Part shown: one piece after another, positions 1 through 8,641 of the stretch
Position numbering within the stretch: the first letter of the stretch is position 1
How the letters are laid out: the number at the start of each line of letters is the position of its first letter
From: Vineibacter terrae
Lineage (GTDB): Bacteria; Pseudomonadota; Alphaproteobacteria; Reyranellales; Reyranellaceae
Direction of reading: 5' to 3'
DNA length: 64,000 nucleotides
Assembly (NCBI RefSeq): GCF_008039615.1
Contig: NZ_VDUZ01000013.1
Location: forward strand, 62,001-126,000
The notes under the pieces: generated by a model
The model's database searches: none
The model's input: the letters and a program-made list of their open reading frames with translations, nothing else
What the model was told of the DNA's origin: nothing
Translations under genes and position numbers: made by a program

Positions 1-1
1 C

Positions 2-1192
2 GATGGCGACATGTACGAGTCGACGATACAGGTCCTGAGCACGCTGTATCCGCGACTCTCACCTCTTGGTTTTGTTGTTGTCGACGACTACGGCAACATT
101 GAAGCGTGCCGGGCGGCAGTCCATGATTACATCGATCAGAACAAGCTGAACGTCACTATTCAACCGATCGATGGATGTGGTGTCTGGTGGCGCAAGGAAG
201 GTGACAAGTCTTCGCGAGCAGTTCATGCGTCGCCCCGGCGGTCTCGTTCCGAGGATCAGTATGCAATGTATGTTCTCCGTAGCAGCCTTGCGCAGGCTAG
301 ACAGGACCTAAGCTCGGCGCAGCAGCGCCACGGGATCCTGGTGGACGAACTGGCTGGCGTGCGCGCTCAGCAGCAGTCAATCTCCGCTGCTCTACAAGCA
401 AGCCAGCAGGAGAAAGAGCAGCTTCAAAAGGCAAGCCAGCAGGAGAGAGAGCAGCTCCAAAAGGCAAGCCAGCAGGAGAGAGAGCAGCTCCAAAAGGACC
501 TTCAGTCGGAGCGGGAGTTGAGCCAACAACTCCGAAATGAATTTTCCCGTGAAGTGAAGTCTGCCGAGGCGTTGCTAGCTCGCTATGCGGCGCTTGAGCA
601 GCGGACAGCCGCTCTCGATGCTCGAGCACAGATCCTCGACAGAACTCTTCGGGTCGTGTTTGTCAAACGGAACGACCTGCACAGCCGCTTCAAAAGTCTC
701 CGGGATCGTTTTGTCGAAGCGGACGTACTTCACCAATTCGCGGAAGAGACATATGCCGTGGTGAACAGCATGTCTCGCACGGCGCCAGTTGGCGAAGTCG
801 TGTCGATGTGGCGTGATGCTCTCGGGTTGCTCGGCCCAGGCTCGGAAGGCGGTGCAGTTGGTAACACACTTCGCTCGGTCCTCTCGCCACGTACCCGCGG
901 GGTACGGCTAGGTCGTGAGGTGCTCAGCATCGCCGTTTCAGGTTTGTTCAGTCCTCGGTGGTATCTTGAACGCAACCCGGACGTAACCAAGAGCGACATT
1001 CCCGCAATCGTTCACTATTTGCGTCACGGCGGTTTCGAAAAAAGGGATCCAAGTCCATTGTTCTCGTCAGAACTTTACATGCAAAGGTATCGCGACGTGA
1101 GAGAGGCAAACGTAAACCCGCTCGTTCACTACATGCTTCACGGCCTCGCGGAGCAGCGCAAGATCGCTCCGTCGGTGGATCGGCGGACCTAG
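2..1192 (+). CDS. TylF/macrocin-type O-methyltransferase C-terminus fused to a coiled coil and GT-associated repeats (5' partial)
   Basis: The reading frame is already open at base 2, so the window holds only the C-terminal part. The first readable residues (DGDMYEST, then LYPRLSPLGFVVVDDYG and GVWWRK) are the typical end of the TylF/MycF family of SAM- and metal-dependent sugar O-methyltransferases, in which the DD pair helps bind the metal. After it comes a Gln/Glu-rich coiled coil (roughly residues 90-240 counted from the ATG at 11) containing a triplicated 11-residue unit. The C-terminus has two copies of a roughly 36-residue WYLERNPDV...HYLRHGG repeat that is common in large bacterial glycosyltransferases. 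A role in methylating a surface glycan, with the coiled coil as scaffold or length-setting spacer, is inferred. The ATG at 11 is an internal Met, not the start. A glycosyltransferase follows 39 bases downstream. Confidence 0.8.
   Translation, partial: DGDMYESTIQVLSTLYPRLSPLGFVVVDDYGNIEACRAAVHDYIDQNKLNVTIQPIDGCGVWWRKEGDKSSRAVHASPRRSRSEDQYAMYVLRSSLAQARQDLSSAQQRHGILVDELAGVRAQQQSISAALQASQQEKEQLQKASQQEREQLQKASQQEREQLQKDLQSERELSQQLRNEFSREVKSAEALLARYAALEQRTAALDARAQILDRTLRVVFVKRNDLHSRFKSLRDRFVEADVLHQFAEETYAVVNSMSRTAPVGEVVSMWRDALGLLGPGSEGGAVGNTLRSVLSPRTRGVRLGREVLSIAVSGLFSPRWYLERNPDVTKSDIPAIVHYLRHGGFEKRDPSPLFSSELYMQRYRDVREANVNPLVHYMLHGLAEQRKIAPSVDRRT
398..496 (+). repeat. three tandem 33-bp repeats inside the coiled coil
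   Basis: Units at 398-430, 431-463 and 464-496. The second and third are identical and the first differs at a few bases. Each encodes the 11-residue unit ASQQEREQLQK (EKEQ in unit 1), so copy-number change keeps the frame and only changes coiled-coil length. Confidence 0.9.
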
Positions 1193-1231
1193 ACGCTCCT
1201 GTGACTCTGTCGCATTGGAACGGAGAGACGT

Positions 1232-2413
1232 ATGGAAGGGACGCGAATGTCGGCTTGGTCGTCGTTGAAGGAAGCCGAAGGTCCAATGATGGAGTCGCGC
1301 CAAAAAGCGGCGATGTCTGTCATTATTCCTACATACAACCGTGCGGATCTCTTGGCTGAGACGCTAAGGCGATGCGTCGATAACGCGGGGGGTGTCGAGC
1401 TGGAGTTCGTTGTTATTGACGACGGTTCATCCGATCACACGCCGCGCGTTCTGGAGCAGTTTGAGAAGGAGATTCGGTCGTTGGTGTGGCGTCGGACACC
1501 CAACGGAGGTCCTGGGCAGGCAAGAAACCTCGGCGCAAGCTTGGCTTCGCACAATCTCATTATGTTCATGGGAGATGATATCCAGCCCGTCTCTGATGAC
1601 TTCTTCCGCGTCCACTGGCGCCTTCATCAAGCATATCAGTCGGACCGGTTCGCGGTGCTGGGAAAATGCGTCTGGCCTCATAGCGCCGAAAAGGACGTCA
1701 ACTTCGTCATGGCTCACATCCAGGGATATGGAGGGGAGCAGTTCGGATATGCGGATCTAGCGCCATACTCCTGGATTGACTGGAGGTTCTTCTATACGGG
1801 GAACATCTCTTTGAAAAAGAGCGCCGTGTCAGACTGGATGGTAGACGGGTTTGACACGAGATTCACCATGGCGGCGTTCGAGGACATCGAGCTAGCGTAT
1901 CGGCTGAGCAAGGAGCCCGGAGGATACCGAATCTTTTACGATCCCGGTGCTCTCGGTGAGCATATCCATCCGTACTCTGTGGATTCGTTCGTCAATCGAC
2001 AGTTCGCTGCCGGGTTGATGGCAGTGGTAGCGGCAAGGCTGCATCCCGAGTTGGCGGGCAAGATAGGATTGAGCGAACTCATGCACGCCGTCGATTTGCC
2101 ATGGAGCGGAAACAGCGAAGCGCGGCTATCGGATTACCTCAGCGTTATCGAAGGCATCAAGTCGTGGGCCCGGTTGCTGGAAGCGCAGAAGACACTGGGA
2201 CGTGAGGCTTGGCACGAGGATCTATTGTTTTGTGTCTTTGAGATTGCTTTCTTGCACGGGGTTCTGACGAACTACGCATCGGCGACCTCCAACTTCTCGG
2301 AGGGATATCGCTATATCCTTGGCAAAGGAATGCAGCGACTGCATAGAGTCGTTCACCACCAGGTCACCGGAAGTGAGCGGTTCAAGGACGCGTTGCTCGG
2401 CGTTGTGAACTGA
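1232..2413 (+). CDS. family 2 glycosyltransferase
   Basis: A 393-residue GT-A fold glycosyltransferase. Residues about 27-140 show the GT2 nucleotide-sugar domain: MSVIIPTYNRADLL, then VIDDGSSDHTP, then FMGDDIQP as the metal-binding DxD-like motif. A later ED motif (FEDIELAYRL) fits the catalytic base region. It probably adds a sugar to the surface polysaccharide from the cytoplasmic side. The ATG at 1232 is preceded by GGAGAG; Met codons at 1247 and 1286 are alternatives closer to the conserved core. The final ~120 residues are helical and not recognisable. The codon mix is less GC-rich than genes after 9.7 kb, as for both neighbours. The acceptor and donor sugars cannot be predicted. Confidence 0.85.
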   Translation: MEGTRMSAWSSLKEAEGPMMESRQKAAMSVIIPTYNRADLLAETLRRCVDNAGGVELEFVVIDDGSSDHTPRVLEQFEKEIRSLVWRRTPNGGPGQARNLGASLASHNLIMFMGDDIQPVSDDFFRVHWRLHQAYQSDRFAVLGKCVWPHSAEKDVNFVMAHIQGYGGEQFGYADLAPYSWIDWRFFYTGNISLKKSAVSDWMVDGFDTRFTMAAFEDIELAYRLSKEPGGYRIFYDPGALGEHIHPYSVDSFVNRQFAAGLMAVVAARLHPELAGKIGLSELMHAVDLPWSGNSEARLSDYLSVIEGIKSWARLLEAQKTLGREAWHEDLLFCVFEIAFLHGVLTNYASATSNFSEGYRYILGKGMQRLHRVVHHQVTGSERFKDALLGVVN

Positions 2414-2427
2414 TCCACAGCAAACCT

Positions 2428-5037
2428 GTGTTGCGAGCTTGGCCGAGACAGGCGTTATCCGCCAGCAATGCCGCTGCAGCGAAACGGTTGGGGCGAATGT
2501 TCAGTGTAGTCATACCGGTGTACAACCACGCGCAGTATCTGCGATCTGCCGTCGAGTCAGGCCTGCGATCGGACTTGGTGAAGGAAGTCCTGCTGGTCGA
2601 CGATGGGTCCAGTGACGGTTCGCGGCTCGTCCTTCAAGACCTCTGCAGGCAGTACGCTCCGCGGGTGAGGGAGCTTGAATCTGCGGCAGCCGGTAACCGA
2701 GGAGCTCACTATCGTCTGAATGAATTGTGCCGGCAAGCATCAGGTCCATGGATCGCGGTGTTGAATTCTGACGACGAATTTCTTCCGGGTCGCTTCGAGG
2801 TCCTGCGAAGCCTGATCCGGATGGAGAAGGCCGAATTTGTCTCGGGAACGATGATCATTGTCGATGAGGTGTCGCGCGTCATAGGTACTAAGCGAGGTCA
2901 ATTCGAGCCCGAATATCCCCTCCCTGAGGCGCTTCAAGGTATTTGGATCCAAAGCTCATTCGATCTGCTCCGCATCCTGTGCTCGCAGAATGTCATCTGT
3001 ACCACCAGTAACATGGTATTCACGAAGGCCCTCTTCGAGCGTCTCAAGGGCTTTCGGGACCTCAGGTATACCCATGACTGGGATTTTGCTCTCAGGGCGG
3101 CTGTTCACGGCAGAGCCTCGTTTTGCGCACACCCGTTGACGCGGTATCGGGCGCACTCTGCGAATACGATCAAGGAGCCGTCGCCTCATGTGGACGGCGA
3201 GGTTGTGAGACTGTTTTCGTGGCTGCTTGATGAGCATCCAGAGATCGAGGACGACCCGTTAGTCAGAGTAGCGTTGGAGCACAATAGCCACCTTGGCCGG
3301 GTAGTCTGGTCTCGGGATGTCTGCGGTGCTGACGGGACATCGGTCGGCATTAGAAGAGTAACTATCCGGCAAGACCCGAGTGATGTTGAGGGATATACAC
3401 CCGAATCGTCGGTCGGAGACGTCGGTTGCGATTCCGCTTCCAAGGCCGCTCACTCTGACAACGACTTCATCCTGCGTGCGCCGCCGGGCGTGGCCGACCT
3501 TGGAGCGCGCGCATTGGCCAATGTTTCGTTGGCGCTTGCGCAGCCGGACTACGACTTCGTCATCGTGTCGAGATCACTGACTGAATTGCCTGCGATTGCT
3601 GTCGACGGCGATACCGAAGAAAAAACGCAGTGCGTTGTTGCCATCCCTGGGGCAAAACCATGGCGAACAAAACGCAAGGCCTTAAAGGGGCGGCTTGTTC
3701 GCCACGCTTCAGGGAGGGCCCCGGCGGAATTTCACGAAGTGGACTTCAGAGATCTGCCGGGCCTGGAAGACGCGTGCTGGGAGGGGGCCGATGTCTTCGT
3801 GGGTGGGGATGGGGCCAGCCATCTTATCTCGCAGTTGCGGGCGGAGGTCGCCTGGCTACCGACCAGCACGACGACCGGTACGCCAATCGCGAAACTACGT
3901 TGTCTAGTCTTCCCGATCTTCATGGCTACCGGAGGTGTGGAGCGTAACACCGTTGAGATTCTGCGGCACCTCCGAGACCGATACGACTTCATTGTCGTGA
4001 CCTCCGAGCGCCTGAAGAGCCATCAAGGCAGCCTGCACCATCAGTTGGATGAACTGGGAATCCTCTGCCTGGACCTGGCCGAGGTGGCGGATGTGGACCG
4101 GCACGCGATTCTATTGGAGTGCATAAGGAGATCGTTCGAGCCGGATGTCGTGTACATATGTAACGGCTCGCCGTGGTTGGCGTCCAATGCGGAGGTGCTC
4201 CGCCGCATATTCGCGAAAGCGGCTATTGTCGACCAGCAAGTGTACGACACCGAACATGGGTGGATCGGGTCGTATCGTCAGCGTGGAATTCAATCCTTTG
4301 ATCGATTCATCGCAACGAATGCAAGAATCAAGAAGGAATTTGTGTCCAAGATTTTGATTCCGAGCAATCGGATAGACATGATCTACCCGTGTATCAATGC
4401 GGCTCGTTTGGGAGAGCAGAAGGCGAGCAGAGAAGCTGAGGAAGTTCTTCGGGCCAAGCTGGGCATAAAAAAGGGGCAGCTTGCATTCGGGTGTCTTGGG
4501 CGGTTGACCCATCAAAAGCGGCCGCTGGATTTTCTTGATTTGGCGATGCGGGCCGGCAAGGCTGGGTACGGGGATCAGTTCTTTCTTGTTGGAGACGGTG
4601 AGCTTGCCGATGAATGCAGCAGCTTTGTCCGGATGAACGCCCTCACGAACGTCGCATCGATACCGCGGTATGAGAATGTGGCTGACATCGTGAATGCTCT
4701 GGACGGATTGGTAATCTTGTCCTCTTACGAAGGTTTGCCGATCGTGCTGCTGGAGGCCTTGGCTCTTGGCAAGCCAGCGCTCGCAACCGATGTAGGCGAT
4801 ATCGCGCTGGTGTTGAACGAATATCGGTGTGGAATCGTGATTGACGAGTCCGGGAATCCAGAGCTGAACTGGAGACAGTTCAACGTTTTCAGGTCGTCGC
4901 TAACGGAGTGTAAAAGGGCTGCTGAGGAGGCTCGGTTCTCGGTTTTGGAGAGATTCTCGGCTCAAGCGATAGCGGAGCAGTATCACCAATCCTGGACACG
5001 GGCGATCGAACAAGTGGGGGATCGCGGCGCAAAGTAG
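2428..5037 (+). CDS. bifunctional GT2-GT4 glycosyltransferase
   Basis: An 869-residue fusion of two glycosyltransferases. Residues about 25-280 are a GT2 (GT-A) domain with SVVIPVYNHAQYL, LLVDDGSSDGS and NSDDEFLPGR as the DxD-type motif. Residues about 480-860 are a GT4 (GT-B) domain with an FMATGGVERN loop near its start, the donor-side FGCLGRLTHQKRPLDF strand and the EGLPIVLLEALALGKP segment containing the EX7E catalytic/donor motif. The ~200-residue linker shows no motif I recognise. One chain could therefore add two sugars in succession. The start is uncertain: GTG 2428 gives the longest form and ATG 2500 sits just before the GT2 core. It lies 14 bases after the previous gene and is probably co-transcribed with it. 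Confidence 0.85.
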   Translation: MLRAWPRQALSASNAAAAKRLGRMFSVVIPVYNHAQYLRSAVESGLRSDLVKEVLLVDDGSSDGSRLVLQDLCRQYAPRVRELESAAAGNRGAHYRLNELCRQASGPWIAVLNSDDEFLPGRFEVLRSLIRMEKAEFVSGTMIIVDEVSRVIGTKRGQFEPEYPLPEALQGIWIQSSFDLLRILCSQNVICTTSNMVFTKALFERLKGFRDLRYTHDWDFALRAAVHGRASFCAHPLTRYRAHSANTIKEPSPHVDGEVVRLFSWLLDEHPEIEDDPLVRVALEHNSHLGRVVWSRDVCGADGTSVGIRRVTIRQDPSDVEGYTPESSVGDVGCDSASKAAHSDNDFILRAPPGVADLGARALANVSLALAQPDYDFVIVSRSLTELPAIAVDGDTEEKTQCVVAIPGAKPWRTKRKALKGRLVRHASGRAPAEFHEVDFRDLPGLEDACWEGADVFVGGDGASHLISQLRAEVAWLPTSTTTGTPIAKLRCLVFPIFMATGGVERNTVEILRHLRDRYDFIVVTSERLKSHQGSLHHQLDELGILCLDLAEVADVDRHAILLECIRRSFEPDVVYICNGSPWLASNAEVLRRIFAKAAIVDQQVYDTEHGWIGSYRQRGIQSFDRFIATNARIKKEFVSKILIPSNRIDMIYPCINAARLGEQKASREAEEVLRAKLGIKKGQLAFGCLGRLTHQKRPLDFLDLAMRAGKAGYGDQFFLVGDGELADECSSFVRMNALTNVASIPRYENVADIVNALDGLVILSSYEGLPIVLLEALALGKPALATDVGDIALVLNEYRCGIVIDESGNPELNWRQFNVFRSSLTECKRAAEEARFSVLERFSAQAIAEQYHQSWTRAIEQVGDRGAK

Positions 5038-5174
5038 ATGCTTCTCTTATAGCAACTGTCGGCGCTGGGCGCCATCAGCCTAACCGATGCCCTGCTCGAG
5101 CAAGCCATAAACCTGCTGTTCAAGCAAAGGACGCTGACGGTGATCGGGACACCTGCTCAATCGGTCCACCTGAC

Positions 5175-6416
5175 CTATGAAGGCTTGCAGGCGGCCGGCG
5201 CGGCGGCCAAAGGCACGGTAGAGCCCAATCCGAGGAGTGCCACGAGGCGCTCGACAGTCCAATCCGAAAAATCGAAATAATGATCGGCTGGGTCAGTGCG
5301 CGGGATCTGGCTCACAACATCGCTGGCATAGCCGGACTCACCGGTGAGGCGCGCCTTCAGGTGAAGATATCTGTTGCTCAGAAAGGCCAGCAGGTTACGG
5401 CGCAGCCGGCTCTGGGCGGCAAGATCACCTTGGACCTTCGTCATTGCAGCCGCCGCGCGCCTGAAAGCCGACCGGCCCAGCGTGCGAACGGGCTTCCCGG
5501 CCAGGATCCCGGCCATCGCAACCGTCGATGAGATCGTCACCACTTCATCGACGTAAGGCACGAACAGCTCGGCGCGACCGGACGAAAGTTCTCTCGGTGG
5601 AAACACGACGTTCGGGAACTCTCCCGATATGTACTTTTCCATGTCCGGAGAGAGTCGGTGTCCGGGATGGTAAGCCGGCACCAGGAGAGCGTCTGGCTGC
5701 CGAGACGCTTCGCGGTAGATGAGTTCCTCTGGATGGACCGGGCCGTAGAGCCCTTCATAGGTCAGCCAGTCCGGCGGTTGGAGAGCGAGGAGGCGAGTGC
5801 GCCTCGGCCTCAATTCCCGAACCCAATGCCTTGCTGCTTCGTGGGCCGGGTGTTCCCGCAAGGTCGCTTGGAGGTGAGCCTCCCACAGATCCTCCGACAG
5901 ACCGGTGGAGAGTGGCGGCTCCATCCTGGCCAGCCGATCCCACGCCACAACCAACAGCCCGGTCTGATGGCCGCACGGGTCGAGAAACATCGTTTCTGGC
6001 GCCCCCAAGCGGGGCAAGCACCCAAGCTCCGTGTACAGCACGAGAGCGCCCAGAAACGATGCCTTCAGTGCTTCGTTCTCCGTAAAGCTGACCACGACTG
6101 AGGGCTTCGCGTGAGATGCTATTTCGCGCAATCGGGCTTCAAGGCTTCCGTTGGACCTCGCCGCTCGGCCGACACGATCCTTACCGTAACGCAGTCGGCG
6201 GAAACCGTGTGCCTGCAAGGCGTCCCGCGCTGATATCGCAAACTTCTGGCTGAACGTTAGATTGCTGAAATGCCCAAGGAGCCAGTCGTTGCTGACAACA
6301 CAGCACCGGCGCTGTGGGTTGGCTGTGGCAATATCTTCGATCCAGCCAACCCAGGGCAAAAGAAAAGACGGATCCTGCCTAAACACGACAGGCTCCACAT
6401 AAAATAGAAGAGACAC
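5175..6416 (-). CDS. capsule polysaccharide synthesis protein, KpsS/KpsC-like
   Basis: A 413-residue protein with no signal peptide. The C-terminal half carries the hallmarks of Capsule_synth (KpsS/KpsC-type) glycosyltransferases: AYHPGH near residue 240 (compare the HP motif in Kdo transferases) and VVTISSTVAMAGILAGKP near 295, the segment that gives the serine-rich donor loop and GKP turn. The N-terminal half is poorly conserved. In E. coli such proteins build the Kdo linker between lipid and capsule. That role here is inferred; it could equally transfer another acidic sugar. It is convergent with the upstream glycosyltransferase operon and separated from the next plus-strand gene by a 430-base stretch. 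Confidence 0.55.
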   Translation of the reverse strand: MSLLFYVEPVVFRQDPSFLLPWVGWIEDIATANPQRRCCVVSNDWLLGHFSNLTFSQKFAISARDALQAHGFRRLRYGKDRVGRAARSNGSLEARLREIASHAKPSVVVSFTENEALKASFLGALVLYTELGCLPRLGAPETMFLDPCGHQTGLLVVAWDRLARMEPPLSTGLSEDLWEAHLQATLREHPAHEAARHWVRELRPRRTRLLALQPPDWLTYEGLYGPVHPEELIYREASRQPDALLVPAYHPGHRLSPDMEKYISGEFPNVVFPPRELSSGRAELFVPYVDEVVTISSTVAMAGILAGKPVRTLGRSAFRRAAAAMTKVQGDLAAQSRLRRNLLAFLSNRYLHLKARLTGESGYASDVVSQIPRTDPADHYFDFSDWTVERLVALLGLGSTVPLAAAPAACKPS

Positions 6417-6846
6417 CCTATCCCCTGGTTCGTTTTAAGTTATTAGCGACAGTATATGCTCTCCGGCCCCGACGACCAACAGCCGAACCGGTGCGCGGTA
6501 TGCATATTTCGGTTGCAGCGAGCGTGCGGCTGTAACTTTTTCGCGAGCGTGCCACCGCTAGGGCTGCCGTCTGGCCCGGTCAGCGAGGCTGCCATACCGG
6601 GGCCTGGCAGACAGTCCCAGCCATGCGCACATTGTGCCTCGGCGATCTCAAGCTAACCGGTTTGCATGCTGACCACGCGCTTCCATAGCGTGGCGACCGC
6701 AGCAAGCAGCGGCGCGATCAAAATGGCGCGGGCGAGCGCGAGCGGTCCATGCTGCGCTAGCATCTTCGGCGGGTCATCTATTGGCGCCCCCGTTGCCAGA
6801 CAGCGGCTAACCGGCTAGGCATGCCCGTAGAAGAAGGGAGATCCCA
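6417..6846. other. 430-base stretch without a convincing gene
   Basis: I see no supported gene. Plus-strand reading from 6456 gives a Cys/Pro/Arg-rich product without domain character. On the minus strand 6763-6653 reads as a short hydrophobic tail (ARAILIAPLLAAVATLW) ending at TAG, open upstream to about 6800 but without a good start, which may be the remnant of a membrane-protein C-terminus. The last 20 bases contain the AAGGGAG ribosome-binding site of the methyltransferase at 6847. Confidence 0.4.
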
Positions 6847-7497
6847 ATGGCCGCAAACGCCAACCGGCTGCAGAAAGTTGTCGCGGATGAAGCGCTACTG
6901 TGGGGCGACACCGTCGCCGACAGCTACCACAGCGTGGCCGACTCCCACATGGACGGCCAATGGGACGCGCTGATCAGGCCGGCGCTCTTTGGCATCCCCG
7001 TCGACATGAGCCGCTGTGTCGATTTTGCCTGCGGCCGCGGCAGGAACGCCCGCAAGCTGTTGCGGGAAGGCGCGGGCCACGTGATGATGATCGACGTGAA
7101 CGAAGAGAACATCAGGTTCTGTGCGACAATGGACCCCGGCAAGTCGCGCGCTGTCCTGGTCAACGGCTTCGATCTGGCCGGCATCGATGATGCCACCATC
7201 ACCTTCTTCTACAGCTTCGACGCGATGGTGCACTTCGACATGGAGATCATCGCCAGCTACATGCCCGAGTTCCACCGGGTGATGGCGCCCGGCGCGCTCG
7301 CCTTGCTGCACCACTCCAACTACGATGCGAACCCCGGCGGCGACTTCCGCCACAACCCCCACATGCGCAACTTCATGACGGCCCGCATCTTCAAGCACCT
7401 CTCGCGGAAATGCGGCTTCGAGGTGCTGCGGCAGTGGACGTTCGCTTGGGGTGAGATGCCGGACTGCGATTGCATCACCGTCCTGCGGAAGGGATGA
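6847..7497 (+). CDS. class I SAM-dependent methyltransferase
   Basis: A 216-residue Rossmann-fold methyltransferase. Motif I reads VDFACGRGRN at about residue 58, followed by an acidic motif II (MMIDVNEEN) and a post-motif HFDMEI/FHRVMAPGALALLHH segment typical of methyltransf_11/25 families. The substrate is not visible; glycan or lipid methylation is suggested only by the neighbours. The ATG at 6847 is well placed 6-8 bases after AAGGGAG. Its stop overlaps the ATG of the next short gene (ATGA at 7494-7497), so the two are probably translationally coupled. Confidence 0.85.
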   Translation: MAANANRLQKVVADEALLWGDTVADSYHSVADSHMDGQWDALIRPALFGIPVDMSRCVDFACGRGRNARKLLREGAGHVMMIDVNEENIRFCATMDPGKSRAVLVNGFDLAGIDDATITFFYSFDAMVHFDMEIIASYMPEFHRVMAPGALALLHHSNYDANPGGDFRHNPHMRNFMTARIFKHLSRKCGFEVLRQWTFAWGEMPDCDCITVLRKG

Positions 7498-7658
7498 GCA
7501 GTGGAAAGCAATCGGAGACGATGACCGTCGCCGTCGCCTGGTACGATCTCAAGGACTGGGAGCGCTGGCAGGAGTTCGGCGTCGGGATATCCTATCCGCA
7601 GTGGCTGATCGACGCGGAACTGGTCTGTGACCCCTACGCCGGATGGGCTGCCGCATGA
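7494..7658 (+). CDS. small hypothetical protein, 54 aa
   Basis: A short frame coupled to the methyltransferase by an ATGA overlap. The product contains WYDLKDWERWQEF and WLIDAELV, unusually rich in Trp and acidic residues; I do not recognise the family. Its own stop overlaps another ATG (7655). This string of ATGA junctions suggests real translation, but it could also be the surviving piece of a decayed larger gene. It is below the size where coding can be asserted from sequence alone. Confidence 0.4.
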   Translation: MSSGKQSETMTVAVAWYDLKDWERWQEFGVGISYPQWLIDAELVCDPYAGWAAA

Positions 7659-7778
7659 TCCGGCTCAACCTACCGCCCGATCTCGCCGTCAAGTCGTAAC
7701 CGCAAGATCGACAGTACTGCCATGGCAGAGCGGGTGATCGAGATCGCCAAACACCGCGACAAGGTACGAGGCAGTTGA
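7655..7778 (+). pseudogene. frameshifted short coding remnant
   Basis: ATG 7655 opens MIRLNLPPDLAVKS and stops at TAA 7697-7699. Shifting one frame (from CGT at 7695) gives a clean continuation, NRKIDSTAMAERVIEIAKHR, that ends at TGA 7776-7778, directly against the ATG of the next gene at 7779. The composition of both halves looks coding, so this is best read as one small gene broken by a frameshift. Programmed frameshifting is possible but there is no slippery heptamer at the junction. Confidence 0.35.
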
Positions 7779-8558
7779 ATGGACATTTTCAGACGCAAGC
7801 AGCAGGTACCGGCCGTGGCTGGCCCAGCAGAGGCGCACGCCAAGACCTTCGGCGTATCGGCCGTACCGCGCGTCGAGATCGCGCCCGCAGACCAGATGTT
7901 CGACACACTGGATCACTACCTGCGCGTCGGTGCCGCGGCGGCTTCGGCAATCCAGTCGTTCACCCGGCCATGGGATGTGACCAATATTCGCCAGATCCTG
8001 GATTTCGGCTGCGGCCATGGTCGCGTGCTGCGATGGCTTCGCGCGATCTATCCGGAGGCAACGATCGTTGGCGCCGACATCACCGAGGATGGCGTCAAGT
8101 TTTGTGCCGAGACGTTTGGCTCGGTGCCGCTGATTTCCAGCACCAACATTGATGAGATCAAGCCAGGCCGGACGTTCAACCTCATCTTTGCGGGGTCGGT
8201 GATCACACACCTCGACGAGCCGAAGTCGCGCGCCCTGCTCGACAGGTTTCTGTCCTGGCTCAATCCCGGTGGCCTGATGGTCTTCAGCTCCCACGGCGCT
8301 ACGGCCGTGAGATACCAGGAATCGGGGCAGATCGATTACATGTTCGGCGAAGGCACTGCCCAACCAGCCATTGACGCCTACCGCAAGCATGGCTTCGGTT
8401 ATCTTGACTACGCTGCCACATCGGGCTACGGCGTCTCCTTCATCAATCCGACGTGGTTTGCCGAGTTCGCGGCAGCCAATGCCGCGATCAGCATGTTCGG
8501 CGTGATCGAGTTCGGATGGGACTTTCATCACGACATCATTGCGCTCAGGCGGGCTTGA
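7779..8558 (+). CDS. class I SAM-dependent methyltransferase
   Basis: A 259-residue methyltransferase. The motif I strand LDFGCGHGRVLRWL is near residue 75, followed by IVGADITEDGVKFC (motif II acidic residue), then LIFAGSVITHLDEP and a WLNPGGLMVFSSHG motif, all in the order of the methyltransf_11/25 families. The start ATG directly follows the TGA of the preceding remnant. It is convergent with the methyltransferase on the opposite strand. The substrate is unknown; the setting between glycosyltransferase genes favours a polysaccharide or its precursor. Confidence 0.85.
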   Translation: MDIFRRKQQVPAVAGPAEAHAKTFGVSAVPRVEIAPADQMFDTLDHYLRVGAAAASAIQSFTRPWDVTNIRQILDFGCGHGRVLRWLRAIYPEATIVGADITEDGVKFCAETFGSVPLISSTNIDEIKPGRTFNLIFAGSVITHLDEPKSRALLDRFLSWLNPGGLMVFSSHGATAVRYQESGQIDYMFGEGTAQPAIDAYRKHGFGYLDYAATSGYGVSFINPTWFAEFAAANAAISMFGVIEFGWDFHHDIIALRRA

Positions 8559-8641
8559 CTGCTGGATCGAGCAGCACGTAGGCCGGCCCGACCACCAGCG
8601 GACCGTATCCCTTGGCGATCAGCTGCTTGATGAGCTCGCAG

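Noticed and set aside
5056-5278. Short plus-strand reading (LTDALLEQAINLLFKQRTLT...) after the GT2-GT4 gene
   Set aside because: It looks somewhat protein-like but has no start codon of note, follows an in-frame stop and overlaps the end of the minus-strand gene. At most a fragment.
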